Source: Bacteroidia bacterium
GTDB lineage: Bacteria; Bacteroidota; Bacteroidia; AKYH767-A; OLB10
Length of the DNA stretch: 64,000 nt
Direction: 5' to 3'
Assembly (NCBI GenBank): GCA_020847635.1
Contig: JADLBQ010000072.1
Coordinates: 1 to 64,000 of the forward strand
Position 1 is the first letter of the stretch, and each line of letters begins with the position of its first letter. Under the pieces are notes generated by a model. It made no database searches, was not told the DNA's origin, and worked only from the letters and a program-made list of their open reading frames with translations. Positions 19,238 to 28,096 of the stretch are shown here, in pieces. A program made the position numbers and the translations under genes.

Positions 19238-19251
19238 AAAACCGAAAAAAG

Positions 19252-19488
19252 TTACTTAGTGTTTGCCTTGATGTATTCAACGGCCTGACCAACGGTGCTG
19301 ATTTTTTCAGCCTGATCATCAGGAATCGCAATATTAAATTCCTTTTCGAATTCCATGATCAACTCAACTGTATCCAGCGAATCAGCGCCAAGATCGTTGG
19401 TGAAACTTGCTTCATCTGTGACTTCGGCAGCGTCAACGCCCAATTTATCTACGATAATGTCACGTACCTTTGATGAAATGTCAGACAT
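19252..19488 (-). CDS. acpP: Acyl carrier protein
   Basis: This is a 78-aa acidic protein with the phosphopantetheine attachment motif [12 protein letters not shown] (S37). It carries the growing acyl chain in fatty-acid synthesis. I choose the ATG at 19488 ([17 protein letters not shown]). The ORF-track start at 19539 adds 17 hydrophobic residues foreign to ACP and lies upstream of the predicted -7 box. It is the first gene of the acpP-fabF-rnc unit. Confidence 0.97.
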   Translation of the reverse strand: MSDISSKVRDIIVDKLGVDAAEVTDEASFTNDLGADSLDTVELIMEFEKEFNIAIPDDQAEKISTVGQAVEYIKANTK

Positions 19489-19520
19489 AATGTTTTGTTG
19501 TTTATGGATTAATAAGTTCG

Positions 19521-19546
19521 CAAAGGTATAAAAAAGCAATTTCCAA
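19521..19546 (-). promoter_or_regulatory. Promoter of acpP-fabF-rnc
   Basis: On the minus strand TACCTTTG (19521-19528) is a perfect match to the Bacteroidota -7 element TAnnTTTG, 32 nt before the acpP ATG. A TTG lies 15 nt upstream (19544-19546), a little closer than the usual 17-23 spacing. The position inside the ORF-track version of acpP supports the shorter ACP. Confidence 0.55.
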
Positions 19547-20044
19547 AAAAGACTATATTGAAAGCTGATTTTTCAAGAGTGTGTAAAAGGTGGTGCATCT
19601 TACTTCCTCTCTCAATTCATCATAAGGACTTGATTTTAAATTTATTTACACTATAAACCGCCTGGTTAACAGCAGCAACTCTCATTAATGTCACTAATAC
19701 ATTGAAATATGTTTTAATTGTTTAGGTTCGGTTCTATTACTCTAAACAAGTATTTAAAAACCTCTATTTTTTTCTTAAAAATTCAATTCGTTTAGATGTG
19801 TTTTGATCTGATTTAAGTTCCTTTATAAACCAGATCTGTTCCGACTGTCAACTTATCTTTCTCCAGAAATCCTGCCAGCATGCGTTTTATAGCTTTTACT
19901 GCCTTGATAACTCATTATTCAGTATTCAGAAAAACAAGAGAACCGCTTCAATAAGCAAACAGAAGCTTTTAAAGACATGCACTTAGGCTCCCTCCATTCA
20001 GGGTTAAAAGTGCCATAACTTCATTCATACATTATATAGTAAAA
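19547..20044. other. Non-coding stretch between acpP promoter and pfkB
   Basis: About 500 nt without a credible gene on either strand. It is AT-rich with stop codons in all frames, and I see no tRNA, long inverted repeat or terminator-like hairpin with a T-run. It is by far the longest gene-free stretch in the window and could hold a small RNA or be a decayed gene, but the sequence gives no positive evidence. Confidence 0.5.
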
Positions 20045-20971
20045 TTAATCTACCAGGGTGATATCAAACTGGACCAGATCCACGAACTCCTGAACTCTGT
20101 CTTCAACTTCTTCCTGGCTGAGGTTTAATATTCTTTCAGTCCCGAACTTCTCAACGCAGAAACTTGCCATAGCAGACCCGTAAATAATTCCACGCTTCAT
20201 ATTATCAAAAGAGATATCCTTTGTTCTGGCTAAATAGCCAATAAAGCCTCCTGCAAACGTATCGCCTGCACCGGTGGGGTCAAAGACATCTTCCAATGGC
20301 AAAGCAGGTGCAAAAAACACCTGTGAGCCATGAAACAGCAAAGCGCCATGTTCACCCTTTTTTATAATCAGAAACCTGGGTCCTAATTTCAGGATTTTTT
20401 GGGCTGCCTTAACAAGGCTATATTCTTTTGTCAACTGGCGTGCTTCGGCATCATTAATTGTCAGAACATCAACTTTAGCAATGGTTGCCATCAAATCATT
20501 CCATGCTGTGTCCATCCAGAAATTCATTGTATCCATTACAACCAGTTTTGGCCTTTCTTTAAGCTGGCTCATCACTTGTTGCTGAATGCGTGGCATCAGA
20601 TTGCCCAACATCAGAAATTCACAGTTCTGGTAGGTATCCGGTACAATAGGATTAAAATCAGCCAATACATTCAGCTGTGTATCAAGCGTATCACGGCTGT
20701 TCATATCGGCATGATAACGTCCTTTCCAGAAGAATGATTTTCGCCCATCTTTAATCTGTAATCCATCTGTATTTACTCCATGCTCATTTAACTGACGGAT
20801 AGCATACATTGGATAATCATCCCCAACTACTGAAACGAGATTTATATTCTTTGTAAAATAGGAAGCCGCCAGAGAGGCATAAGTTGCAGCACCGCCAAAA
20901 ATCCGGTCTGTTTTTCCAAAAGGTGTTTCAATCGCATCAAATGCAACTGTACCCACTACAAGAAGACTCAT
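20045..20971 (-). CDS. PfkB/ribokinase family sugar or nucleoside kinase
   Basis: The 308-aa protein has the PfkB N-terminal Gly-rich block (DRIFGGAATYASLAAS) and the C-terminal signature DPTGAGDTFAGGFIGYLA, where the Asp is the catalytic base and the GAGD turn is the anion hole. These cytoplasmic enzymes phosphorylate sugars or nucleosides with ATP. The substrate cannot be fixed; Bacteroidota commonly carry this variant as a single gene annotated simply as PfkB. It is transcribed divergently from msrC. The start ATG at 20971 is supported by a -7 box 24 nt upstream. Confidence 0.88.
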   Translation of the reverse strand: MSLLVVGTVAFDAIETPFGKTDRIFGGAATYASLAASYFTKNINLVSVVGDDYPMYAIRQLNEHGVNTDGLQIKDGRKSFFWKGRYHADMNSRDTLDTQLNVLADFNPIVPDTYQNCEFLMLGNLMPRIQQQVMSQLKERPKLVVMDTMNFWMDTAWNDLMATIAKVDVLTINDAEARQLTKEYSLVKAAQKILKLGPRFLIIKKGEHGALLFHGSQVFFAPALPLEDVFDPTGAGDTFAGGFIGYLARTKDISFDNMKRGIIYGSAMASFCVEKFGTERILNLSQEEVEDRVQEFVDLVQFDITLVD

Positions 20972-20995
20972 GTTATCAGGTTTTAATCAGAAATG

Positions 20996-21003
20996 CAAAA
21001 CTA
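20996..21003 (-). promoter_or_regulatory. -7 promoter element of pfkB-family gene
   Basis: TAGTTTTG on the minus strand is a perfect TAnnTTTG match 24 nt before the ATG. No TTG is found at the proper -33 spacing, so only the -7 element is supported. Confidence 0.4.
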
Positions 21004-21071
21004 CACAACCCTGTCGAGTTACATGTATTCTCAGAATCATAATTCCGAAATTCGCTCGCATTCTTTATTAT

Positions 21072-21569
21072 ATGTCTGAGATTACAATTTCCGGAATCAG
21101 CCAGCTTTCAAAAACTGAGAAATACAAGCTGCTTATTCAGACAGCTGGTACCTTGCTGAACAAAGAATCTGACACCATCGCTAATCTTTCAAACATCTGT
21201 GCCCTCATCAAACAGATTTTTGATTTTCACTGGTGCGGTTTTTACCGTGTGGTAACGGTTAACAATTTTTCTGAACTCATTGTGGGTCCGTTTCAGGGAC
21301 CGGTTGCCTGTTCACGAATCGGGTATGCACAAGGAGTTTGTGGCACTGTATGGAAAGAGAAACGATTGCTGAATGTGGAGAATGTAAGCCGGTTCCCGGG
21401 CCATATTGCATGCAGCCCCGATTCAAAAAGTGAAATTGTTATTCCTGTTTTTTCAAAACAAGAAGTGGTGATGGTCCTGGATATTGACAGCAGTCGTTTA
21501 AATGATTTTGACGATACCGATGAAACGTATCTTAGCAGTCTGGCCGAAATGGTCAGTACCATTCTTTAA
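21072..21569 (+). CDS. msrC: Free methionine-R-sulfoxide reductase (GAF-domain fRMsr)
   Basis: This is a single GAF domain of 165 aa. The three family cysteines are at C80 (GPVACSRI), C90 (GVCGTVW) and C114 (HIACSPDS), with the same 10 and 24 residue spacings as E. coli C84, C94 and C118. The enzyme reduces free methionine-R-sulfoxide in the cytoplasm using thioredoxin. The ORF-track start at 20970 adds 34 residues overlapping the pfkB start; the ATG at 21072 (MSEITISG) gives the normal length. The next gene starts 4 nt after its stop, so the two form an operon. Confidence 0.9.
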   Translation: MSEITISGISQLSKTEKYKLLIQTAGTLLNKESDTIANLSNICALIKQIFDFHWCGFYRVVTVNNFSELIVGPFQGPVACSRIGYAQGVCGTVWKEKRLLNVENVSRFPGHIACSPDSKSEIVIPVFSKQEVVMVLDIDSSRLNDFDDTDETYLSSLAEMVSTIL

Positions 21570-21573
21570 CCTT

Positions 21574-23190
21574 ATGTCAACTTTTCAACCAGCACCTTTC
21601 ATTGTTTTTCTGGGCATGGCTGCCACATTCGCATCTTGTGCAAATAAAGTTGCTCCCGAAGGCGGGCCAAAAGACCTTGCACCTCCAGAACTTGTATTTT
21701 CATCACCTGATAACTTTTCAACAAAATTCAACAAGAATCAGATTCGGCTTGATTTTGATGAATATATTCAGCTAAAAGAACCCGACAGGCAACTTGTGAT
21801 TTCACCGTTACCTGCTGAAAAGCCCGAAATCAGCTTCAGCAAAAAATCAGTCTATATTAATCTCAAAGAACCACTGCGTTTAAATACTACTTACACATTT
21901 AACTTTGGAAATTCGATTATCGATCTTCACGAATCAAACTCAATAAACAATTTCAGATTTGTGATTTCGACCGGTGATTTTATTGACTCACTTTCAATCA
22001 AAGGAAACATAAAGGATGCTTTCACTTTAAAGCCCGTTAAAGATGCACTGGTGATGTTATATAGCAAAGCGGATGATTCGCTGCCTTTCACCACCCCGCC
22101 TGATTACATTTCACGAAGTGATGAAAACGGGAATTTTGTATTTTACAACCTCAAATCAGCCTCTTTCAAACTGTTTGCACTCTTAGATAAAAATAACAAT
22201 TATCTGTTTGACCAACCTGATGAGTCAATTGCATTTCACAATGAACTTCTGAATGCCGGTGATTCACTTTCTGTTGAATTATTCATGTATAAAGAGCAGC
22301 CTTCAGCTTTAAGATTGCTAAATGCAAGAGTAACCGAACCGGTTAAAGTTGAACTTGCATTCAATAAAGACGTTTCAGAAGTGAAGCTGATTCCAGCTTC
22401 GGGCGACTCCGGCCACTACTTTACCTTTTTTAATCAGAAGAAAGATTCCCTTATTATCTTCCTGGCAGATACACTGGCCGATTCGTTGAATCTCTTCTTT
22501 CAAGAGAACCATGTGATTGTTGATTCGGTGTTTTTATCACTGCGCAAACCTGCATTTTTCAAAGCAAAATCATCTCATTTCCTGGCTCCGTTTATGCTGA
22601 CATCTGCCAATACCAGACTCTTGCCTGGTTTTTCTCCGGAATTCCTGGCATCTCATCCAATCAGTGAGATTGATACTTCACGCATCCAGATCTACGAAGA
22701 TTCTATTCCGGTTATCACCTGTAAATTCAATATTGAAACTGACTCCAGAAGGATTACAATGAGTTTGCCGCTCCAGGCTGGTAAAAATTACAGGATCATC
22801 ATGCTGCCAAATGCTCTGAAAGATTGTTATAACCGCTACAATGACACCCTAACTATTACCTTTCAGTCTCTGACTGAAAAGGAAACCGGTTCACTCGAAA
22901 CTCAGATTAAAAATCCTTCTGCAGCCAGTTTACTGATTTATCTAGTTAATGAACAGGAGCAGATAATACGTGATACACTATTGACCGGTGTAACTCCGGC
23001 TATTAATTTTCGTTATTTAATGCCTGGAACCTATAAACTTAAAGCGGTGAACGATAAAAATCAAAATGGGAAATGGGATACCGGTCACTATCTGAGCAAA
23101 CTTTTTCCTGAATCAGTAGTTTACTTTAAGGAACCAATTACTATCAGGGCCAATTGGGATGTTGAAAACGAATGGCTTATTAAATTCTGA
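21574..23190 (+). CDS. Ig-like (SbsA-type) domain outer-surface lipoprotein
   Basis: From the ATG at 21574 the protein is about 538 aa. A lipoprotein signal (FIVFLGMAATFASC, lipidated Cys) is followed by ANKVAPEGGPKDLAPPEL, the GGPKD block I associate with a widespread Bacteroidota lipoprotein family. An SbsA-like Ig domain comes next (LDFDEYIQLKEPDRQLVISP). Further beta-rich repeats end near KLKAVNDKNQNGKWDTG, a prealbumin-like fold. It is probably anchored at the outer membrane and its function is unknown. The ORF-track start (21502) overlaps msrC in another frame and would bury the signal peptide. The stop overlaps the next start by one base. Confidence 0.82.
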   Translation: MSTFQPAPFIVFLGMAATFASCANKVAPEGGPKDLAPPELVFSSPDNFSTKFNKNQIRLDFDEYIQLKEPDRQLVISPLPAEKPEISFSKKSVYINLKEPLRLNTTYTFNFGNSIIDLHESNSINNFRFVISTGDFIDSLSIKGNIKDAFTLKPVKDALVMLYSKADDSLPFTTPPDYISRSDENGNFVFYNLKSASFKLFALLDKNNNYLFDQPDESIAFHNELLNAGDSLSVELFMYKEQPSALRLLNARVTEPVKVELAFNKDVSEVKLIPASGDSGHYFTFFNQKKDSLIIFLADTLADSLNLFFQENHVIVDSVFLSLRKPAFFKAKSSHFLAPFMLTSANTRLLPGFSPEFLASHPISEIDTSRIQIYEDSIPVITCKFNIETDSRRITMSLPLQAGKNYRIIMLPNALKDCYNRYNDTLTITFQSLTEKETGSLETQIKNPSAASLLIYLVNEQEQIIRDTLLTGVTPAINFRYLMPGTYKLKAVNDKNQNGKWDTGHYLSKLFPESVVYFKEPITIRANWDVENEWLIKF

Positions 23191-23834
23191 TGACTTTAAA
23201 AAAGACAGTCCGTTTAATCCTGCTGATTTTTGTACCGGTTATTTTTCTGATTACTGCCTGCAACGTGATCATTACCCGCTTTTCAAAAGGAAAACTTTTT
23301 GATCATATTTCAGAAATCCCAACAAGAAAAACAGGATTGCTGCTCGGCACAAGTAAATATATTTCAAGAGGGAAGTTGAATCCTTACTTCTCAGCACGGA
23401 TCCGGGCTGCAGGCGAATTATACCATCAGGGAAAAATTCATTATCTGATTTTAAGCGGAGACAATCGCCATCAGAACTACAATGAACCCCGTGATATGCG
23501 GAAAGCATTAAATGCAATCGGAGTTCCCGACAGCGTAATCTTTCCTGACTATGCCGGTTTCCGCACCTTTGATTCAGTTATCCGGTCGAAGGAAATTTTC
23601 GGACAGGACAGCATTATAGTCATTTCTCAGCATTTTCACAATATGAGAGCTGTTTTTATTGCGTGGCATTTCGGAATTCATGCTATCGGATTTAATGCCG
23701 GAGATGTTTATGACGGAGCAGGATTTAAAACAAAGTTCAGAGAGGTATTTGCACGAACAAAGGTCTTTCTTGATATTTATATTCTGAAAACAAAGCCCTA
23801 TTTCCTGGGTGACAGAATTAACATCCCCGATTAG
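23190..23834 (+). CDS. SanA/YdcF-like (DUF218) membrane protein
   Basis: The 214-aa protein has an N-terminal membrane anchor (TVRLILLIFVPVIFLITACN). A DUF218 domain follows, with LLGTSKYIS, HYLILSGDNR and IIVISQHFHNMRAVFIA. SanA in E. coli is a periplasm-facing inner-membrane protein that affects envelope permeability to vancomycin; ElyC and YdcF are relatives. The reaction is not established. It starts at the TGATG overlap with the lipoprotein gene, so the two are translationally coupled and may both serve the envelope. Confidence 0.85.
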   Translation: MTLKKTVRLILLIFVPVIFLITACNVIITRFSKGKLFDHISEIPTRKTGLLLGTSKYISRGKLNPYFSARIRAAGELYHQGKIHYLILSGDNRHQNYNEPRDMRKALNAIGVPDSVIFPDYAGFRTFDSVIRSKEIFGQDSIIVISQHFHNMRAVFIAWHFGIHAIGFNAGDVYDGAGFKTKFREVFARTKVFLDIYILKTKPYFLGDRINIPD

Positions 23835-23862
23835 TTCTTCTCGGTATGTTTTAATTTTGAGT

Positions 23863-24207
23863 ATGATTCGTATATTATATAAGTCAACCTGCTCAACCTG
23901 TCGTAATGCAATACATCTGATCAAAGAAAAAACGAAAGAAAACATTGAAATGGTTGAATACCTCAAAGAGGTTCCTTCTGAGGATGACATCCGTTCCATT
24001 CTAAAAATGCTTGGTATCAAAGCTGAAGAACTGGTCAGAAAAAAGGAACAACTGTACAAAGACAAATACAAAAGCTGTAAAATTTCAGAAGAACAATGGA
24101 TTAAAATTCTTCACCGGCATCCTGAACTCATTGAACGGCCTATAGTAATTAAAGGCTCTAGAGCGATCATTGGAAGACCAGTTGAACGGATTGTTGACTT
24201 TATCTGA
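23863..24207 (+). CDS. ArsC/Spx-family arsenate-reductase-like protein
   Basis: The 114-aa protein has a thioredoxin fold with N-terminal CSTC (C10, C13) in ILYKSTCSTCRNA. RRP-like conserved features of the ArsC family follow (LIERPIVIKGSRAIIGRP). Grx-linked ArsC reduces arsenate; many Bacteroidota members of this family have no proven arsenate role. The ORF-track start at 23809 overlaps the upstream gene; ATG 23863 restores the normal start. A perfect -7 box TAATTTTG (23852-23859) lies only 3 nt ahead of this ATG, so either it is not used or the transcript is leaderless. Confidence 0.85.
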   Translation: MIRILYKSTCSTCRNAIHLIKEKTKENIEMVEYLKEVPSEDDIRSILKMLGIKAEELVRKKEQLYKDKYKSCKISEEQWIKILHRHPELIERPIVIKGSRAIIGRPVERIVDFI

Positions 24208-24237
24208 CAAGAAAGTAACTTTTAGTGAATGCTCCCG

Positions 24238-25365
24238 TCAGACCTCAAACAAAGCGGCTGCAATATGATCAGCAAACAATTTTCCGGAATTAGTCAGTAA
24301 TAATATTCCATCTTCAATTGTGTAATGTCCGGGATTTATCCGAGCAAGTTCGTATCCAAGATATTCAAGCTTAGAGGCACCAAACTGTTCAGCAACAAAT
24401 TGCAGCTCAACACCCCATTTCGTTCTTAATCCAGTCATAACATACTCATTATATTGCTGATTAACCGAAAGAACCTCTGACTGGGCTACTTCTTCGTTCT
24501 TCATCAGCCTGCGGATATACTCACTGTTATTTGCAAGGTTAAACCAGCGGATCTTATTATTATAGGAATGAGCAGACGGTCCTAATCCCAGATAAGGCTC
24601 ACCTGTCCAGTAGTTACTGTTATGAACCGAATAAAATTCTTCTCTTCGGGCAAAATTTGAAATTTCATACTGTTCCCATTGCATTTTTCCGATTTCGTTA
24701 ATCAGAATTTCAAACTGCCTGGCGCTTTGCTCTTCATTTACAGGCTTTGCTTTCATTTTTCTGATCCGGGCAGCAAGTGCTGTTTTTTCTTCTATAGTAA
24801 GCGCATAACAAGAAAGGTGCTGGATGGGAAGGCTAAATGCCCTTTTGATATTTTCAATCCAACGTTCATCAGTTAGTCCGGGAGTTCCATAAATCAGATC
24901 AATAGTTAGGTTAGTAAATCCAGCCTGTGCTGCCCGGTTTACCGATTCAATTGCAGTTTTCGCATTATGAATCCGATTCATATACTCCAGATCCTCATCA
25001 TAAAAAGACTGAATCCCAATACTCAGCCGGTTAATACGTGTTTGACGTAGTTGCAGCAAATACTCAGCTGTTAAATCCTCAGGATTTGCCTCCAGAGTAA
25101 ACTCAATCACATCATCCAGCTTGAAATACCTGTTTAGCTGATTTGTTAACGAGTTGATTTCTTCTGCTGAAAGAACAGACGGGGTTCCACCTCCAAAATA
25201 AAGTGTAGTTATCTTTTCATCTCCGAAGAAATTCCTTTTTTGCTCAATCTCCTTGGTTAAGGCAAGCAGAAAGTTATCCTTATTCTTCAATGATGTTGAA
25301 AAATGAAAGTTACAGTAAAAACAGGCCTGCCGGCAAAACGGAATATGGATATAAATACCTGCCAT
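24238..25365 (-). CDS. hemW: HemW-type radical SAM protein (oxygen-independent coproporphyrinogen oxidase-like)
   Basis: The 375-aa protein has the radical SAM motif CRQACFYC (C11, C15, C18) and the block TTLYFGGGTPSVLSAEEI. The C-terminal HemW domain includes YLGLGPSAHSY. HemW is now regarded as a haem chaperone, and its three-cysteine motif lacks the extra residues of true HemN. It belongs with the two upstream genes on the minus strand, 26 nt after the TMTC-like gene. It is convergent with the ArsC-like gene, 30 nt apart. Confidence 0.93.
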   Translation of the reverse strand: MAGIYIHIPFCRQACFYCNFHFSTSLKNKDNFLLALTKEIEQKRNFFGDEKITTLYFGGGTPSVLSAEEINSLTNQLNRYFKLDDVIEFTLEANPEDLTAEYLLQLRQTRINRLSIGIQSFYDEDLEYMNRIHNAKTAIESVNRAAQAGFTNLTIDLIYGTPGLTDERWIENIKRAFSLPIQHLSCYALTIEEKTALAARIRKMKAKPVNEEQSARQFEILINEIGKMQWEQYEISNFARREEFYSVHNSNYWTGEPYLGLGPSAHSYNNKIRWFNLANNSEYIRRLMKNEEVAQSEVLSVNQQYNEYVMTGLRTKWGVELQFVAEQFGASKLEYLGYELARINPGHYTIEDGILLLTNSGKLFADHIAAALFEV

Positions 25366-25391
25366 ATAATCAGACTGTAATCAACCAGATG

Positions 25392-27314
25392 TCAGTCTCC
25401 TCCTAATTCTTTGTATTTCTGAAGATAGAGTTGTTCATTGAGCTTGTCACCCTTAAACCCATAGGTAATTGATAAAAAGAAATAAGCCTGAGCATATTTG
25501 GGGTCTGATTGTATACATTGATGGAGATATTTCAATGCATTATCATAATCACCCATTGCTCCATAAGTACTTCCAAGATTTGCCAGTGCTTCCGTATAAT
25601 TCGGATCTAATGAAACCGCCTTTTTGAAAGCTTTCAGTGCCTGGTCATAATTTCCCTGTTCAAAATAAATTGTACCCATGTTACTGTGAGAGGGAGGGTC
25701 AGTAGGGTTACAATCTATTGCCTTATTATAATAATCAAATGATGCCCTCATGTTCTTTTTCTTTCCATAGGCAACTCCCAGTTGTTTGTAAACATCACAG
25801 AATCTCGGAAATATTACGATGGCTTTATTCATTTCGGTTATTGCCGAATCCAGGATTACAATGGTGCCAAGGGAATCAGTAACTCCGATATTTTCAGGTT
25901 TAATCATGTAATTACCCCAGTAGTAGTGAGCACGGGTACTGTTAGGAGACAGGTTTACATCATGCGAAAATAACGAATGGTTATTTTTCCAGACAGGGTT
26001 CCTTGTTACCGTTTTTACACTGTAAAGACCTGCAATAACAATTGTAATAAGTAACGGAATTTTAGCAGACCGGATAAAATCCTTAAGCGATGTAGTCTGA
26101 ACATTTTTGCCGATGTTGGTGAATGAGATCAGACCTGCCAGTACCATGCAATAACCCAGTGACGGGATGTATAATAACCGTTCTCCATAGGAAGTTCCGA
26201 TTGTGAAAAAAATATTTGAAAAAATTGACAGTGAAATAAGAAAGAACAGAATCCCGTAAGTAATGACTTCCTTCTTTCTCCATCTTAGAAGAGCAAATGT
26301 CAAAATCCCGGCATAGATTAGAAACGGAATCAGGAACCTGAGACTAGTCAGTCCTACAAGTGGAATCTGATTATATGACGCATCAAAAACCAACAGATAA
26401 GGTACAGCAAGGACCCACAAGTAACGGCCCAGAATTGATACGGCTGTTGCAAATCTTTCTACCGGATTAGAAGCAGCCATCAACAGATTGTCAGCAACCG
26501 AGAAATTTGATTTCAAACTTCCTTCCAGAATTTTAAACCGGATAATTAAGAAAAGAATTCCTACACCAAGCAACACTAACGAGATCCGGCTATTCAATGA
26601 GCTTTTTGCATTCGTAAAAAACCAGATAGTAACCGGGAAGATTGCTATAAAGGTAATTCCTGACTCCTTCGAGAAAAGTGAAAGCAGGTAGGCAAGTGCA
26701 GCTGCCGGTAAATGCCAGATCTTCGGCTCATAAATTCTACGGTAAATAAAAAGGAATACCAGTAATAAAAAAAAGAAACTGAGTATCTCATCTATACTTT
26801 TAATATTAGCTACCACCTCGGTATGTACGGGATGCGTTATAAAGAGCATCGCAGTAACAAATGACAACAACTGGTTTTTAAAATATAATTGAAGAACAAA
26901 AACTAGTAGGAAACCAGTAAGCGCATAAAACAGCACGTTGGTCCAGTGACCGAGTGCAGGCTGATTGGGAGCAATTGCCCACTGAACGGCAAAAAGTGCT
27001 TTCACTACCGGCCGGTAGAGTTCATCATTCAAAAAATAATAGCCATAGCGGTAGCTTTTTGAGATAGCTTCAGGGAAGGCATTCCAACCCTGGCGGGTAA
27101 GCCGGTTGTCTTTAATGACTGAAAAGTCATCCAGTGCATAATCATAATTGACAGTATTGAGATAAAGTAAGAAACCTGCTGCTGCACAGATAACAGAAAG
27201 AATAACTGTCAGCTTCCTAGAAGAAAAAAGCTTCTTTTTTTCAAGTTCCTGTTGTTCCCGAAGTGCATCCTGCCGGGCGAACTTCTCTTTTTTGGTTTGT
27301 TTCTGAATTTTCAT
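25392..27314 (-). CDS. Multi-pass GT-C-like membrane protein with C-terminal TPRs (TMTC-like)
   Basis: The 640-aa protein has a charged N-terminus and then roughly ten or more hydrophobic segments over residues 33-425. Just after the first of these lies NTVNYDYALDDFSVIKDN, whose Asp pair matches the first-loop acidic motif of GT-C glycosyltransferases. From about residue 470 to the end come TPR repeats (for example AHYYWGNYM, HSNMGTIYFEQGNYDQALKAF and ALANLGSTYGAMGDYDNALKYL). Eukaryotic TMTC1-4, with the same layout, O-mannosylate proteins. A lipid-linked sugar transferase role here is inference. It overlaps the upstream lipoprotein gene by 4 nt (ATGA). Confidence 0.8.
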   Translation of the reverse strand: MKIQKQTKKEKFARQDALREQQELEKKKLFSSRKLTVILSVICAAAGFLLYLNTVNYDYALDDFSVIKDNRLTRQGWNAFPEAISKSYRYGYYFLNDELYRPVVKALFAVQWAIAPNQPALGHWTNVLFYALTGFLLVFVLQLYFKNQLLSFVTAMLFITHPVHTEVVANIKSIDEILSFFFLLLVFLFIYRRIYEPKIWHLPAAALAYLLSLFSKESGITFIAIFPVTIWFFTNAKSSLNSRISLVLLGVGILFLIIRFKILEGSLKSNFSVADNLLMAASNPVERFATAVSILGRYLWVLAVPYLLVFDASYNQIPLVGLTSLRFLIPFLIYAGILTFALLRWRKKEVITYGILFFLISLSIFSNIFFTIGTSYGERLLYIPSLGYCMVLAGLISFTNIGKNVQTTSLKDFIRSAKIPLLITIVIAGLYSVKTVTRNPVWKNNHSLFSHDVNLSPNSTRAHYYWGNYMIKPENIGVTDSLGTIVILDSAITEMNKAIVIFPRFCDVYKQLGVAYGKKKNMRASFDYYNKAIDCNPTDPPSHSNMGTIYFEQGNYDQALKAFKKAVSLDPNYTEALANLGSTYGAMGDYDNALKYLHQCIQSDPKYAQAYFFLSITYGFKGDKLNEQLYLQKYKELGGD

Positions 27315-27874
27315 CCGGCCAATTCTGTAGAATCGGAAAGATTTTGTTCAAATTGCTTAATCAGTTCTTCTGGCGATTTTCCGAGGTGTTCTAAAGAAAA
27401 ACGGACATCTTTCTCCAACTTATCTCCTGGAAACTTCTGGAGAAATGTTTCATAAATACGCTTGGCATTTCCTGTATCGTCCAGGTAGTTCTCGTAAATA
27501 AATCCCATCAGAAAGAAAGCTACGGAACGCTTTGAATAATATACCTTTTCTGAGCATTGTTTATAAAACTGAATTGCCTGAAAGTAATCTCCTATTCCAC
27601 TTGAAATTTCTCCGGCTCTGAAAAGATACTCAGCTGACAGGGTATCATCCCTGTAGGTATCAGCAAAGCCTGAATACATTCCAATCAGTTCCCTGGCCTT
27701 TCCTTCATTGATGATTGCCAGGCTGTCTGCCCTTAATTCCTGTTCTAGTTCACTGATCTGATCAGCAATTTTATCCCGCTCAGATTTACATGCTATTAAA
27801 AGCACAGCTGTCATTAACAGCAATGAAAACAGACTCCTGCTTCTCAGGAGTTTTATGTTGATGAGAATTGCCAT
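27311..27874 (-). CDS. TPR-like lipoprotein upstream of the TMTC-like gene
   Basis: Starting at the ATG at 27874, the 187-aa protein has a lipoprotein signal peptide (SLFSLLLMTAVLLIAC, lipidated Cys). A helical region (SERDKIADQISELEQELRADS) and TPR-like repeats follow (AEYLFRAGEISSGIGDYFQAI, RSVAFFLMGFIYENYLDD). The length and content fit a small outer- or inner-membrane TPR lipoprotein of unknown function. The ORF-track start at 28015 would hide the signal peptide behind 47 residues. It overlaps the TMTC-like gene by 4 nt, which suggests the two work together. Confidence 0.78.
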   Translation of the reverse strand: MAILINIKLLRSRSLFSLLLMTAVLLIACKSERDKIADQISELEQELRADSLAIINEGKARELIGMYSGFADTYRDDTLSAEYLFRAGEISSGIGDYFQAIQFYKQCSEKVYYSKRSVAFFLMGFIYENYLDDTGNAKRIYETFLQKFPGDKLEKDVRFSLEHLGKSPEELIKQFEQNLSDSTELAG

Positions 27875-28096
27875 ACTGCAAAACAAGTATTTTTCAGGAT
27901 AATAAAACTTTAAACCTCTTTGCGTCCTGGGTAAGTGAGTGTGGTTATGATAATTATTATCCCCTTCAATCAGCATCCATAGAAGCTGATTCGAACCGGC
28001 AACACCCTCTTTCATCCGTTGTACCTCTATTCAAACCTGCATGGGACCGGAATGGTTAAAAAATAATCTGCCGGCTGCGACTGAAATCATTTGTTG

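Noticed and set aside
23574-24071. Minus-strand ORF of 165 aa
   Set aside because: It is antisense to the SanA-like and ArsC-like genes, both supported by motifs.
27975-28020. T-arm-like GGTTCGAATC on the minus strand, possible tRNA
   Set aside because: The bases flanking the loop (GCCGG and CAGC) do not form a 5-bp T stem, and no acceptor or anticodon stem can be drawn around it.
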